Below, piece by piece: positions 45,467-59,922 of a stretch of 64,000 bases of DNA. Every line of letters starts with the position of its first letter. The first letter of the stretch is position 1. The position numbers and the translations under genes were made by a program. The stretch spans positions 124,001 to 188,000 of the forward strand of contig NW_026252119.1 in assembly GCF_025399195.1 (NCBI RefSeq), in the 5' to 3' direction. The notes beneath the pieces were generated by a model. It was not told where the DNA came from. It made no database searches and was given only the letters and a program-made list of their open reading frames with translations. The DNA is from Umbelopsis ramanniana AG (taxonomy: Eukaryota; Mucoromycota; Umbelopsidomycetes; Umbelopsidales; Umbelopsidaceae).

Positions 45467-47849
45467 TCAGTCCTCGTCCGCTAGTTCGTCTACTTCACCA
45501 TCAGAATGTTCTATTCCATTATCTTCGTATTCTTCTTCCTCTTCTTCCTCGTCGTCTCCGAATACATCTTCATATTCTTCAATTCCGTCCAATTCCAAGT
45601 CGTCTTCAAAGTCTATAATGCATTTGTTAATAAGCAAACCATAAGCCGAAAGTTTCAGAGCCATTTGTCAGCTACTAGAAATAATGGATGCACATGTTAC
45701 CTTGAGCTTTTTGGAGATTGCGCATAAGTTCATCGACCTGAAATGCCGTATCTGTTAATGTGCTGCAATTAAGTCCCGTTGGCATGTTCGTACACTTACC
45801 CGAGCTGAGACGTCTGGTCCTGCAGACGCCGCCTCTGCAACTGTGGCATTCTCATCTATATCCATAGCACTGCTTTCAGCATTAGCATTTTCTTCAGCAC
45901 GTAAGTCCTCCTTGAGCGCGGCTTCAAAGTCCACGCCTGTTTCCCTCATAGTTGGTAGGTTTTGGCCGTCTATCGCAGCATTGTATGCCGCTTTCATGAA
46001 TTTTCGTAGTTCCTTGTATACTGTGGGATAAATCCATCCGCTCTCTTTCTGTTGAGAGATTTTGTATTAGTAACCACATCTCGGCCGTATTAAACCCATG
46101 CCAATGTACGTACTGTACAGGTCTCTTTCCGATATCTTGGATCTTGTATGACTTTACGAAATTCAGGTATCAATATATCACACAACATATAGTTGTTTTG
46201 TCCTTCAGGTTTTATAACACCATCCCACTGGTGATTCATAGCTGGAATATCACTTAAAGGCAGCGTCTTAGCATGGATGTGACGTGACAAAAGTTCTGAG
46301 CAGACGATGAGATGTACTTACTCTTGATGGGAGTGCTCCTTTGATCCCACTTCGTTCGAGTCTAACGGTTTTCGCTTTGCCCGAGAGGTCGCTGGTGCTT
46401 TTGCTTTGAGATATCCTCGCTGGTCAAGAAGCTGGTACCTATAGAGTACTGAGTCAGCTGTAAAGTGAGCGATAGTATCAAAAAGAAATTTCTCACTTAC
46501 TGGTATGTTTCGGGGTGCTTGTTTGGGTCATAGCCATATCGGATCCAAGTATCTCTCCAAGGGCCACTGGAAACGTTGTATCCTATACCAGGCAAGACGC
46601 TAAAGAGAACTATTAGCTTGTTGTTGAACAGAATGATCATGCAGTATATTGTTAACACCAACCGAGACAGGTATTTATGAGTGGAAGGTGGCAGCATAGC
46701 TCTCAGAGCGAACCTCGTCCATATCGGGCGTTCTTGAAAGAGCTAAATGGACAAGCACGTCAGCATGAAATGCCTCACAATAGCTACTATCACCTAGACC
46801 TACTCACCTCTTGCACGCGAGATAATATCTGCATCGCTTCGCCTTCAAGCGGTCGAAAGTTATTCGGGGGCTTGTCTGGAATGACCTTTGCTTCCCAGGG
46901 TATGATGTAGTGAGTTTCTTTTCGCTGTTTGTATCTGTTGACCAATTTGACCGCCACCTGTATATCTTTATGTCAATACATATATGGTTGACCGCACCAC
47001 TGCGTCCGATACTTACAGATCCATCCGGTTGCCGAATTTTCACCTTAACAACAGCTGGGTTTTGCTGATAGCTGATAATAATGATAGGTAAGTATGCCAT
47101 GCATTGATATTTCAAAAACCAGTAATCCCATACCTGTAGTCAAATGGCATTTCTTGCTTGGTGAACAGTGGTGGTGGGACTAGCTCGAGGTTTTCATAGT
47201 CATTTTCAGCAGGAACAAAATCCATCATCTTGTTTACTGTAGTATCATTTAATTTAATATCATCACAGTAATATCTTCCATGTGACCATTATTTCACCTA
47301 CCATCACACTCCATCACCGCTTTCTTCACCTGCGATACGCGGTTTTCTGGTGCTACCAAATACTGGAAATCCGCCATTGCTATTCGGAGAGCATCAGGGC
47401 ATGAGCATACAGGTCATTGCTGCATTATCAGTACTCGTATTTACCTCGAAAACGGCAAGTTTTGGTTATATAGCCTACTACTTCGGCTTTATGGTCTCCG
47501 ATCTGTTCGTCTGGATTGTTCGCGTTGACCTGTCGCGTCACTTTGAGTAATAAATTTTTGGTATTCATCACGTTGCCGGGAATGCCGTGGGCGAAGGGAT
47601 CCTTGGGGCGAAATTTGAGTTCGATTTCTGGTTCCTTGTTGTTCATTCTCTATAGAACGCAGAGGAAGGGTGAACATGACGGCATAGGGATATGGCACGG
47701 GTGGATGGTTTTCGCCTCACCTTTTCCAGCAATTGGATTCCACCGAGATTTTCAAACGCTCTGTCATGGTTTTGCACCCTTCCAGGGTATTCAACGTTGA
47801 CAAATTCCGTGTTTGGGATGCGATGCTTGGGAGCGGGCTCACCGGTCAT
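45467..47849 (-). CDS. tfc1: TFIIIC subunit Tfc1-type (tau95/GTF3C5), RNA polymerase III factor
   Basis: About nine short exons from the ATG at 47849. The N-terminal barrel that dimerises with tau55 is recognisable: TEFVNVEYPGRVQNHDRAF, ENLGGIQLLEK, then after an intron LKFRPKDPFAHGIPGNV. The DNA-binding module has the family hallmark PGIGYNVSSGPWRDTWIRY followed by GYDPNKHPETYQYQLLDQR. The C-terminal exon is strongly acidic (DDEEEEEEEYEDNG), as in yeast tau95. TFIIIC binds the A and B boxes of tRNA genes; tau95 contacts the A-box region. The gene is divergent from the VTT-protein gene (135 bp gap) and converges with Pnc1 (15 bp gap). Internal exon edges are provisional. Confidence 0.86.
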
Positions 47850-47984
47850 TGTGCTGAAAATAAGCAGGAGCAATTGAGCTTCCCCGAAATTCCAAGTCAC
47901 CGAATGTCAGTTGCTCACAGAGTGAAATGAAACGAAGTCACATGTGGGTTTCCAACCTGACCTTTCTTCTTGAACCTCACCAAT
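47850..47984. promoter_or_regulatory. Shared 135 bp divergent promoter, Tfc1/VTT protein
   Basis: Only 135 bp separate the ATG of the Tfc1-type gene (47849) from the ATG of the VTT gene (47985). Both core promoters must be here or overlap coding sequence. No element is obvious. Confidence 0.5.
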
Positions 47985-49261
47985 ATGAAAGACCATACTG
48001 TGCAAATTCACTCAGCCGACAGTGTTGAAGAATCAACCGCACGTTCACCTCTCATTGATTCCTCTACCAAATCGTACTCTGCTGTGGAAACTCTTGAGAA
48101 TGGTGCCACCATAACGAGTGCAGCACGAACTGACGACGAAGAGCAAGAGGCTGTCAAAGTGGTTGAGCGCCGCACTTGGACATGGCGCTCACAATCGTAT
48201 AAGCGATCGCTGGCATCGCTCCTTGTGCTCTTGATAATATTCACTGGTCTTCAGTACCTCGTACTGAAGTTAAATTTACCCGCCCCAAACGAGTAGGTAG
48301 CTGCTTTGTTACAGAATTCGTCGAATGCTAATATTACTGACTGCTTTGTTACAATAGCGAGGACAAAGACGCCTGGAAGCTCCCTCGTAACTTGGAAGAC
48401 CTTCGAAAGCTCAATGCGGTATTAGCAATCTATATCGGGGAGCATTATTGGAATGTGTACTTTGCGTTTTTCAGCACATACATTTAGTAAGGACCTCAAC
48501 TGCTGTGTGCTGAAGCACTCCTTCATTGAATTAACATCGCCCTTCAGCCTTCAGAGCTTTTCAATCCCGGGAAGCATGTGGCTCTCAATATTGGGAGGCA
48601 CCTTGTTCGAGTTTTGGTTTACTCTATTTACTGTTTGTCTTGTAAGTCAGATTATTGCTACCATGTGGGTGGTGCTTTGGATGCTAACTGGCTGTATTTT
48701 TTACAGTGCTCCGCAATTGGTGCCACGATAGCTTATTTCATTTCAGCAAGTCTAGCTTCGGTTTTCGTCATTCGCAACTTCGGCGAACGGTTTGCTAAAT
48801 GGAATGAACAAGTAAGTTGACGTATGCTTTGTTTTCGATACTCCGCAATTGGATTTTAACAACAGCTTGCCGATAGCTTGTTCAACATAGAAAGCACATG
48901 TTTAATTACATGGTTGTTCTCAGGATTTCACCATTACCACCTAACTGGGTAGCCAATCTGGGTGCTCCGCACTTGGATGTACCTGTTGGAGCATTCTTCT
49001 GGGGAACCTTCTTCGGTAAGTTTTACATTTCATTCACCACCTTTGACGCTGTAAGACCATAAATCTCTTGGCACTAAATTTTCCCGCTTCATAGGTGTGG
49101 CTGGTCCATCTTTCATCCACGTACAAGCTGGTGCTGCACTGGATCGATTATCGTCCTCTGATGAACTCCAAATCTTCACTCCACTCAACATTATCTGCCT
49201 CATTGCTGTTGCAGTGGTTGCGTTAATTCCTGTCGCTGTTAGACGCCGCTGGAATATGTAA
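47985..49261 (+). CDS. VTT-domain membrane protein (TMEM41/VMP1/DedA superfamily)
   Basis: About six exons with in-phase joins. A disordered cytoplasmic N-terminus is followed by a membrane helix (SLASLLVLLIIFTGLQYLV). The VTT core is then built from several exons: YLQSFSIPGSMWLSILGG, LFTVCLCSAIGATIAYF, then (using the acceptor before 48877) LVQHRKHMFNYMVVLRISP and LPPNWVANLGAPHLDVPVG, WGTFFGVAGPSFIHVQAGA. A final helix ends RRRWNM. TMEM41B/VMP1 proteins are ER lipid scramblases needed for autophagosome formation and lipid mobilisation; the TMEM41-like signature LPNW is conserved. That function is inferred from the family. It converges with the aspartic protease, 125 bp apart. Confidence 0.9.
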
Positions 49262-49386
49262 GAATATGTAAAATAAAAAATACAGAAGCTTTTTATCATA
49301 TATTTCACGTAATTTATCTGCTCAAACCAAATAGAATAGTGGATTAGTTATATAAAATTTGGATGTACATCTATGAAGCTTCTAAT

Positions 49387-50769
49387 TTAACGCTTAGATG
49401 GAGCAAGGCCGATTCTGGCGATGGTGTTGACTCCATAATCGAACACAGCGTAATAGCTCTTTAAAAAGGTATCGCCGAGGATGGTGAATTCACTAGTTGT
49501 TCCTGCAACTCCAGAATTACAATAACCATCGCCGACCTCTTCTCTAACGATATCAGCAACATTAATAGGGAATGGCAAACCGTTCAATGTAAAGGTTATT
49601 TGCTCAGTAGACTGAGACAAGTTGCATGGAATGGTGTAGCCAGCGGTGCTGTTGAAGCGAGTCCCTGGGATTTCGCTATAGATATCTTGTGTGAGGTTCA
49701 TTGGTAGAATGATGAGGGTAGTTCCGGTATCGACAATGGTTGAGGAACCTTTATAATCGAATGTCTTTTGGTTGATGCCGATAGAGGACATGTTGAGCTG
49801 CCAGTATTTCTTGACAGGAACAGTAAGATACTGTATTTCCCCAGTATAATGGGCTGAATTAATACCGCCAATGGTCTATGGGAATGCATGGTAAGTTTAA
49901 AGGGACGAGTTATCATCATACTTGGCTTGACTTCAAACAACTTACCAGTTCGCCACCTCCGCCTTCTCGTGCACGGCCAAGCCAAATTCCAATGACGGCA
50001 TCATCGATCACGCCCTGTTTCTGCATCTGAACAACCGGTGCCATCAATGCACCAGTGTAGCTGAGAGACGGAAACCCTAATCCAAAAATGCCATCGGTGA
50101 TATTGCTGGTTGCAAAAGTCCCCGTGACATTTTCTGCTAAACCTAAAGTTTGGTTCATAGTATACAAACCGCCGAGGGTAAAGGCATCCTCAGCGGTAAG
50201 GCCCGATACAGCGGAACCATCTGCGTATTGCAGTTTCCAAGGGAACCCATCGAGTTGGAAGGTTGTTGACTGGTTAGTGTCGAATTTTTGGCTTGGACGA
50301 CAGCTACTGCAATTTTCGGTTCCAATCCATACGTCGGAAGATCCTGTATCAAAGTCCATGATGAAGTCTTGAGGTGGAGTACCAATGCCAATTGTGCCAA
50401 CGTACTACAATACAACAGGTATAAGAAAATGTGCTTCACAATTGGGAAAAAACTTTCGTCGAAAGTGTCACTTACATCCACATCATAAAAATTGTCAGTA
50501 TACTCAATTGTGCCGGTTTTATCAGCATCACCTCTTTTTTGCAGAGTTCCTTCCAAACCATACTTCTGCATTAGCTTGTGGTATCGAGCCGGTGTACTGA
50601 GAACCTTTCCATTCTTTGGCGAAAGTGGAATTCTAGTGGAGATGACACGAAAGTCAGATGTGCATCATGAACATGGTGTCAATAGTACGTTTACATACGG
50701 TATGTAGGCAGTGACTGAACCTATGGAACCAAGAGCACAAAGACTGAACAGAATAGGTACAAATTTCAT
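49387..50769 (-). CDS. Secreted pepsin-like aspartic protease (A1 family)
   Basis: Four exons. The signal peptide MKFVPILFSLCALGSIGSV starts at 50769. A propeptide follows (LSPKNGKVLSTPARYHKLM to about KRGDADKTG). The mature enzyme begins near YTDNFYDVDYVGTIGIGTP. The two catalytic aspartates are in DFDTGSSDVW and STIVDTGTTLI; the flap Tyr is in LQYADGS. DGIFGLGFPSLS and the C-terminal FTILGDTFLKSYYAVFDYG complete the fold. The last disulfide pair (IPCNLS...GYC) is present. There is no GPI-anchor tail, so it is probably secreted or vacuolar, similar to rhizopuspepsin. Expressed fungi use such enzymes for nutrition at acid pH. Confidence 0.95.
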
Positions 50770-51105
50770 TGTAAGAAAAATGGAGTGGCAAGTTTTCAAT
50801 CGGCCATGAGATTTTATATCACTCGATTTTTTTTTGAATGTTCTGAAACCAAGGGTTTCCTATTCACGGGAACCGACAAATTGGAGGTAGGCATTTCTCG
50901 TCATGTCACTAATTTTTTAACTTGAGCTTGAAAACGCATCTGAAACATTGTGGATGTCATTGGTAGTGTTGAAGAAGTATGTATCAAAAGAGGTATCGCC
51001 TATTTATGACAGCTTCCAGTTGAAAAATACTATTAATGGTAATAATAAATATCTGCACGAGCCCTTTGTGAAATTTTTTGGTATTAAGAACAATCAGAGC
51101 AGTCT
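50770..51105. other. Promoter region of the aspartic protease gene
   Basis: 336 bp between the Tfc6-type stop (51106) and the protease ATG, both on the minus strand. A TATA-like tttatatc lies near 50813. Nothing else seen. Confidence 0.5.
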
Positions 51106-53578
51106 TTATCGATCAGCGGTGTTGTATGATTCGCTCAACTTAAGCCAGTCTGACCCTACACCAACGAACTCTACGCGACACAGTCCAGCTGCGCCTCCAG
51201 AAGCAATCCATCCACTAGTCAAGAGGTTTGGATTCCAAACACACTAGTGATACACATTAGCACCGAAGTAATGACGTTAGGACAAACCCTAAAAGCTCCA
51301 AAACGTACCTTTTGGATAGCGATTTCTGGGTCTAAGAACAGATAGTACAGCGATTCCATTGCCCGCTTTTTGGCTTCATACACCTGATTGGAATGCAAGT
51401 GATTGGTCAGTGCGTTGGACCCTGTCACATCAATCCTGGGGACTAAGACTTACACCTGGTTTGATACCATCTACATATCTATATTTCTTGGGATTCTCTT
51501 CAAGTTTCATTCTGTATATAGTAGTAATAATCGGTTTCTAGCGGAAGCAATGCAAGTGCTCACTGTGGTTAGCGGATTGATTTACACTCAGATTGCGGTC
51601 ATGGCAAGAAGTCTTACCTGATTTTTCACTTTCCCATGGTAAGGATTTTTCATTTTCAGCCAGCCATCTGACGATGAAAAGAGGATGAAAGGATGAAAGT
51701 AACTTCCAGCAGATTGCCATACTTCGCCTCTATTATCAGCCTCCTTTTTAGTGGTGCCATGTTCTGTAGTGACTCCCGTACGAGCAGATCGTATGTTTCG
51801 CTCCACATCAGTGAAGAAGAAATTTTCAGTGTACGAAGGCCACGCCACGGTATTCATAAAACCTTTTTCAGAATTAGTATAAGGTACCTTTTTTCAAAGC
51901 GCTGAATGAATGAATGAGGTACCTCGATTTTTCCAATATGTAGCACCGGTCCAAGGGTCCCGGTCATCAAAGCAGCGAACTCGGCCATCTTGCCCACAAC
52001 TGACGAAATCATGTTCATTTGAGTCATGCCTTGAATGATACGTCAAATCCCGTACAGCGGAAGTATGTGCTTTCACATTATAGACAAGAGCATGTGCAAT
52101 ATCTGCAAAGCGCAGTAGCCAGTTCAGCACTCAGCGTAGATCGGTCTCCATCATCCAAGAGACCAAAGTCGGTCACTTACCCTCTGTTTCCGTGTCTTTG
52201 TTAGCTCCAGCTCTATTCTTTATGGCCCACTCAACATTCCATAAACTTATGTGCCCTGTACAACACAATGTTAATGCACAGTGTATGCCAATGCCGATTC
52301 AACCATATCCTCTTACCTTTTGAACAGCCTGCAATCAGCTTGTAGGGTCCACCCCAAGATATGGTTGTAAGACATGTATCAGGTATGGAGAGTATCGCTA
52401 ACGATTTTTCAAGTTTAACTAATGGGACGTAATGGAAGGTTAATATTTTTTGCATGCGAGTGATGATAACCGGCTCGAAATTTGTACGCACTATATACTG
52501 TAGAACGCTTGTGTTCGCCGGACTGCGCGCTTTTTCCTTTCCCTTTCTCTTTCATCCGAAGTCCATCTGGGTGCGGCACTGATATAAGTCGAATGGTTCC
52601 ATCACCAAAGGCAACAGCCATAATTCCTAGACGCGGTGTGAAAGTCTGTCCTTCAAGGGGCTAGAGTTGATACGGCCTTAGTATTATTTTTTATAAGCAC
52701 ACTCCATGCACTAAATATATGCCCCAAAACATACCTCTTGGTACGTTCCAAGTGGGCACCATTGCAATGCTCTGACAATACCGAGGTCGTGTGCTATACA
52801 GAGATCCAAAGTTGGTGCGGCAATAGGGCTCTCTTCGCTTTCAACTAGTCGCAAATCCATGCGCCAAATCTGAATGCAGTTTTCTACAGTACCAGCTTCC
52901 TGTATCTCTCCAACATTGTGGTGCTCATCTGTGGTGCCAGGATAGCCTGCAACGGCCAAATATTGGATATGCGGATCTGATGCGGAAGGCGATTTCGGTG
53001 CAAAATCAAGGCCCCAGATGGATCCACCTGTATTGAGGACAAAGCTTTTATGATATTTGAGGTATTTTGGACCTAATTGGCCATCAGCATGATTGTTTTT
53101 GGAGTCAATATTACAATAAGAGAATTACATACATAGTGCAACACTCTGCTGAGGCTGTATCTTGACTTCGGTCTGTTTCTGTATGCCGGCAATGATTGTA
53201 ACGCTGTCTTTTCTTTTTGGTAAGAACGCCTTACCCTCGCTGAGCCATTATAAAATATATCAGTACTTCCGTCCCATAGCGTTGTCATGGCCCTTTGTAA
53301 AGTTCTTACGTTGGTTTCATAACGCGAAATTCGGAATCCTGACATTCAACGTCTTGGTACGCTGGCTGATCGAAGCAATCACCGTAATCGACCAATGGTG
53401 CAGCAGAGGGTCCACGGGTATCTGCATACCACTCCCTGAAAGGCGAATCTGTTTTGTCCTGCACGGCCATGAGTAAGTTACCGAACTGAGCTCGCGTTAA
53501 GCAAGGCAATTTTTCAACTGCAAATATTTGAAGTGGCGAGAAGATTTCAATGGTTGATTTTTTGAGGAGGTCGAAACG
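51106..53578 (-). CDS. tfc6: TFIIIC subunit Tfc6-type (tau91/GTF3C2), WD-repeat protein; 5' end uncertain
   Basis: About ten short exons. From the N-terminus: SPLQIFAVEKLPCLTRAQF, then PFREWYADTRG; after an intron AFLPKRKDSVTIIAGIQ; then the family hallmark GGSIWGLDFAPKSP with IQYLAVAGYPG, GIVRALQWCPLGTYQE, GIMAVAFGDGTIRLISVPHP, TTISWGGPYKLIAGCSKG, GHISLWNVEWAI, DFVSCGQDGRVRCFDDRDP and a C-terminal WNPNLLTSGWIASGGAAG ending at 51106. This is the WD40 beta-propeller of the B-box-binding tauB module, which pairs with tau138. The in-frame sequence is open only to 53578, where a TAG precedes it; the first in-frame ATG is 53470. Immediately upstream lies a recombinase relic, so the first exon(s) may be lost, displaced or contracted. 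The rest looks intact. Confidence 0.85.
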
Positions 53579-53639
53579 CTATCAATTCATTATGCGAGTT
53601 GTGCATCCTGGAAATATGTTTACATCCTCAGGACAGAGA

Positions 53640-54436
53640 GGTTAACTGGAGGAACTCTTCGGGGGACCTCTTGCCACATTCCTCGCTCGCGGACGAGAAA
53701 ACCTCCCGCGGAAGCCCATCGCTCGGCCATCCTCGACTTGCTTGACAACCGTAAAGAGATTCGCGAATCTTCCATACATAAGGCTTTCTTCCGAGCGCCT
53801 CCCGACCAGACCCTTCGCGAAAGCCAAGACTTTCTTGTGGATATCTCCTCAGTTATCGAACATTTCGAGCGACTCGGCTCCAACGACTTCATGCCGTTGA
53901 AGGAGCTGACCCAGAAACTCTGCTGGCTCCTCGGCCTGTGCGGGTTTATGTGTCTCTCAGACATCGAACGAATCAACCTGGAAGAGAGTGGTCATCGCAT
54001 CCTTTTTGCTCGCTGACCCAACTTTGTACGGTGGCGGTGTTCAGAGCCTACAACGCTCTCATGGACACCATTGCGGAAATATCATGTATTCAATCAGATA
54101 AAATTCAACTACTAGACAACGCCAAGCCCATCGTTCGTGCCATTTTCCTCACCCTGCTCTGCTCCATGTTACTATCCACTACTTGATTCGGTTCATCAGT
54201 AGTTTTCACACAACTATCTGTGCTCAACGGATCAATAACTGGACCACTGCTATCACCGCCCTGATTCCGCAGGACTTGTCCCATTCAAGCCTCCGACTAC
54301 GAGTCTCGACAAGCTACACCAAACATAGGACTTGTCGAAAAGAGGATAGATTCATAGCAGTAAATGACTCTGTCTCAGCATTATCGAACGACTTGGTAAC
54401 TTCTTGGCAAGGACCCGCGTGGACGCTGAGGTAGCC
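53640..54436 (+). pseudogene. Decayed tyrosine-recombinase fragment of a mobile element
   Basis: Three blocks of recombinase-like sequence lie in order on the plus strand but in three different frames. Block 1 (to 54015) contains AILDLLDNRKEIRES, then PLKELTQKLCWLLGLCGF and LSDIERINLEES, and ends in a stop. Block 2 (about 54016-54095) has LCTVAVFRAYNALMDTIAE. Block 3 (about 54165-54436) has IHYLIRFISSFHTTICAQR and NNWTTAITALIPQDLS. The order core-binding helix, LCPV-like strand, then HxLIR-like region fits tyrosine recombinases of DIRS/Crypton-type fungal elements. Two frameshifts and an early stop make it non-functional. No terminal repeats or target-site duplication could be recognised, so the element type is uncertain. 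Confidence 0.6.
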
Positions 54437-55005
54437 CATGGGAACTGGCCATGGGAGGCCACTGATTCAGCCGATATTGAATAAAACTAGAAGAGATACA
54501 CCAAATGTGCAGATAGGTATCGAAGCAACAATATGCAAAATGTTCAGCATCATTTGAAAGTTTCCAACAAAAATTTTATGAGTAGCAAATGTGCATTTCC
54601 CGGATCTATAAATGTACTTGACTCCACTTTCTATAGAAAAGAATGAAAAGAAAAAAAAAGTTGATACTGACAGAATGCTGTAGAAGCAAAAGACACGAAG
54701 AAGCAAAGAAATATGATAAGAAAGGGGGGTCTATACAAGCTTTTTACGATAAGAGGCACTAGGGTTATTGTTAAGCAGAATCGCAGATATGAAACGAAGG
54801 TGTAGCGAATGAGCTGAAGAAAGAGAGAATAGTGTGTTTCTGTGACACTAGAATACTGGGGTTGTTGTGTGGAAGGACGACCTCCCAAAGCGAAAAACAA
54901 AAAAGATACGGGAAAAATGCAAAACGTCAACCGATACGGCACAGAGAGAAATATAAGAAAAGAATTGAAGATAGGGTTATTTCTTTTTTGAATGCTTGAA
55001 CATAC
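54437..55005. other. Spacer between recombinase relic and Ded1 gene
   Basis: Probably the 3' UTR of the Ded1-type gene (A-rich on the plus strand, T-rich on the transcribed strand) plus the right flank of the relic. The minus-strand frames here are Phe/Ser-rich poly-T artefacts. Confidence 0.45.
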
Positions 55006-57234
<2,229 letters not shown>

Positions 57235-57704
57235 AATGTAAGATTTCTTTTTATTTTTGTGTTGTTAGAATGAAAGAAGTACGCTTCGTCATTTGATTAA
57301 TCGAAGCTCTTTTGTCCGTTTGAAAAATTCACCGCTTGACCAAAATTGGAAACAGCATCACAGCCATATTGGTAACAACCTAGCAGCAGCTAATTTATTC
57401 ACTTCTTCTACGCAACAACTTCATATGCTTTGAGAATTTATTTTCATGTATATGTACTTGCTCGAATTTGAACAAGGTCTTTGGACTGTAGTATATTAAC
57501 CTACATTAGCCGTTCCTTGTAGGCAATGTCCTACAGACATCATCGATCATACAAGCTTGAGTGTTAGAGATCATCCATTGACGCACTGTTATTAATTCCT
57601 CCTCATTCTGTATCGCAATGCCTTATTTTTCTTTATTGAAGCAAGCATAAAATTGAAAAAAGTGGGTGGGAAAATTATTTTTGATTTTTTTATGTTCGAT
57701 GTGA
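57235..57704. other. Promoter region of Ded1 and 3' flank of the PH protein gene
   Basis: 470 bp with no coding frame of note. AT-rich, with T-tracts near 57627-57690. Confidence 0.5.
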
Positions 57705-59922
57705 TTACCATAAAAATCGTAGATCGATGCCGTCTTCCTCGTCAGATACGAGTTGTCGTTCTGTGACGCCCATGTTTCGAATAACACTAATATACTCAAA
57801 GAAGACATTTCTCCAGCCGGATGCTTGAGATGGGCTATCAGCGATCATGAGCATCTTGTAATCTATTGCTTCTCCCTCGTCTAGTGTGACGGAGCTGTTC
57901 TTGGATACGCATCGAGGATCCATTTCAAGAGAAAATCCTGTACAACCGAGACTCACTTTTTCGTCGGTAGTAGATATGTTACGCAAGTGATTGAGGTTAA
58001 TGACGGCCAACGCCGGTTTTTTCTATGGAATAGAATGATTATTAGAGAACAGGAAAACAGTCATCACGTTCATAGTCAGAAGCAATGGACTTACCTCTTG
58101 GTATGTGAAATCATACAAGCACAAGTCATCGTTATCAACTACTGCCCAGTACCGGGTCCATTTCTGATTCATTTAGGAGGAGAGGCATTAGTTTCACTCC
58201 GTATTATCAATGGTGTTGGAGGGCAACCATAATAAAACTTACAGGTATCATATTACTACGAGAGTATACAGTCAAGTAATCGCTGTGAACACGGCCAGAC
58301 AGACCTCCTTGACTCCTGGATTCTCGAATTCTTCCAACAACGTCTAAATGCACACCTAGTTGAACTTCAATCTCTCCATCGATTTTGTCTTGAGGGCTGT
58401 CATTATATCTCCCAAGAGAAAATGTCTTGATGGCTTTATCCATGCCTTCCACTTTTTCATAATGAAGATCGGCCAATCCAAATATGACTTCATTGCCAGA
58501 CGAGGTTTGTATGGATGAAATTCGATTACTGCTTCTTCGTGCTAACGTAGGTAGAGCCATTCTACTACGAGCAGCTTGTGCTCGCACAGCAATTTTGCAA
58601 GTAAATGGACCGTCGACATCACTGTATGAGGGGAATAACAGACCAACAATGGTTAATAGACGGGATTGTTACTACTACTGTTCCGAAAAATAATTGATAC
58701 TTGCAATAGAAAAGCATCATCAAAAGTAGCAACTGCAGACTGTTTTCCAGATCTCGCCATGGACACACTACTGGTTGAACGCTTGACCCCATTGACTTCC
58801 AGTTCAACACTAATTTGCAAATCTAATAAGGTAAATGTTTAGTTCAAAAATAAAAATGTAAGGGTATAAATTTTAGGATCAAGAAAGATGGTTTTTACCT
58901 TTACTTGATGCTTTGTTTGACACTCTGAGTACTGTAATTTTTTAAAGCGAAGGAATGAATTGACCTGTGGAGATTACCTGCTTTTACTTTAAAAAAGAAA
59001 GATCCGGTTACTTACTCTTACAATAGAATACACCCTTGGCACTTTTGGGTTCCCTTATGTTTGGCATGGTGGAGGATGTTTTCATACCACCAAAGCTGAA
59101 GACGTAAATTATAGATTTGAGAAGGACTTTTTTTTTAGCACAGAGATCATACCAGGACCAGATACATAATGCCTCTTACCCATGCTGAGCTGAATATATT
59201 TCATGCGCTTTGGGATTCAAAACGCCGACTTGGTTATTGAAAAGCTTCAAGCTATGGCGATTGTACCAATTGGTGGACGAAAAGAAGCTGAGTCTTGATT
59301 CTGGGCGGGTATTCTGCTGCTTCACGTAAATATCCACGGGCTGGGATGGTGTGCTCTTAATCCACATCAGCCTCTCGCTCGAGAGATTTTGTATTTCATT
59401 GATGGGAGCAAATGAATGATAATGAATGGAATTGGAAGAAGTTGGTGTAGCGACAATAGACGAATCACTATCACTAGAGGAGGAAGGTTCTTTAGGCGAA
59501 AAGAAAGAAGTGCGATAAAATGGGTTGGAGGGCGATCTAAAAGCCGTACGACTGAGCGAGCGGAGCTTGGTATTAATTAAAAGGCTGGCACGAGCATTCT
59601 TTGGGGGTTGGTGCTTTTGTTCGGCGAACGTAGAGTCGTCTGAGGAAGCCAAACTCGCTGTAGATTCATCGCTCAGTTCCGGAGTTTGAGTGTGCTCTCC
59701 AGTCGAAGAATGACTACTTCCGCTGCACATTTGCAACATTAATTCATCAACATGAGGCGACGTGCTGTCAGGGTACTTAAAAGAATCTTGTCGGGGAAAC
59801 ATGTTCATTCGACGAAAAATGGAATTCAACGATGGAATGGTGCTGGCACTCGACTTAAGCTCGCTACGTTGAGCTGTAGAGTTCGATTCATGGGTGTTAT
59901 TTTGTAAAGCGATTGACATCAT
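57705..59922 (-). CDS. PH-domain protein with anillin-homology-like region, probable cortical/septation factor
   Basis: About seven exons; first real start is the ATG at 59922 (MMSIALQNN; a TTG lies just upstream). The first exon encodes about 250 residues of disordered Ser/Thr-rich sequence. Middle exons encode a short region resembling the anillin-homology C2-like fold (VNGVKRSTSSVSMAR, VDGPFTCKIAVRAQ, IDGEIEVQLGVHLDVVGR). The C-terminus is a PH domain: KWTRYWAVVDNDDLCLYDF, LAVINLNHLRNIS, YKMLMIADSPSQASGWRNVF. The final residues run past the PH domain to 57705. AH plus PH is the architecture of anillin/Mid1 and Bud4, which anchor septins and the ring to the cortex. The C2/AH part is divergent and this assignment is tentative; the PH domain is the firmer part. 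Confidence 0.7.

Noticed and set aside
53620-53976. 118-codon minus-strand frame considered as the missing Tfc6 first exon
   Set aside because: It is the antisense of the recombinase relic, whose plus-strand sequence carries the recognisable motifs.
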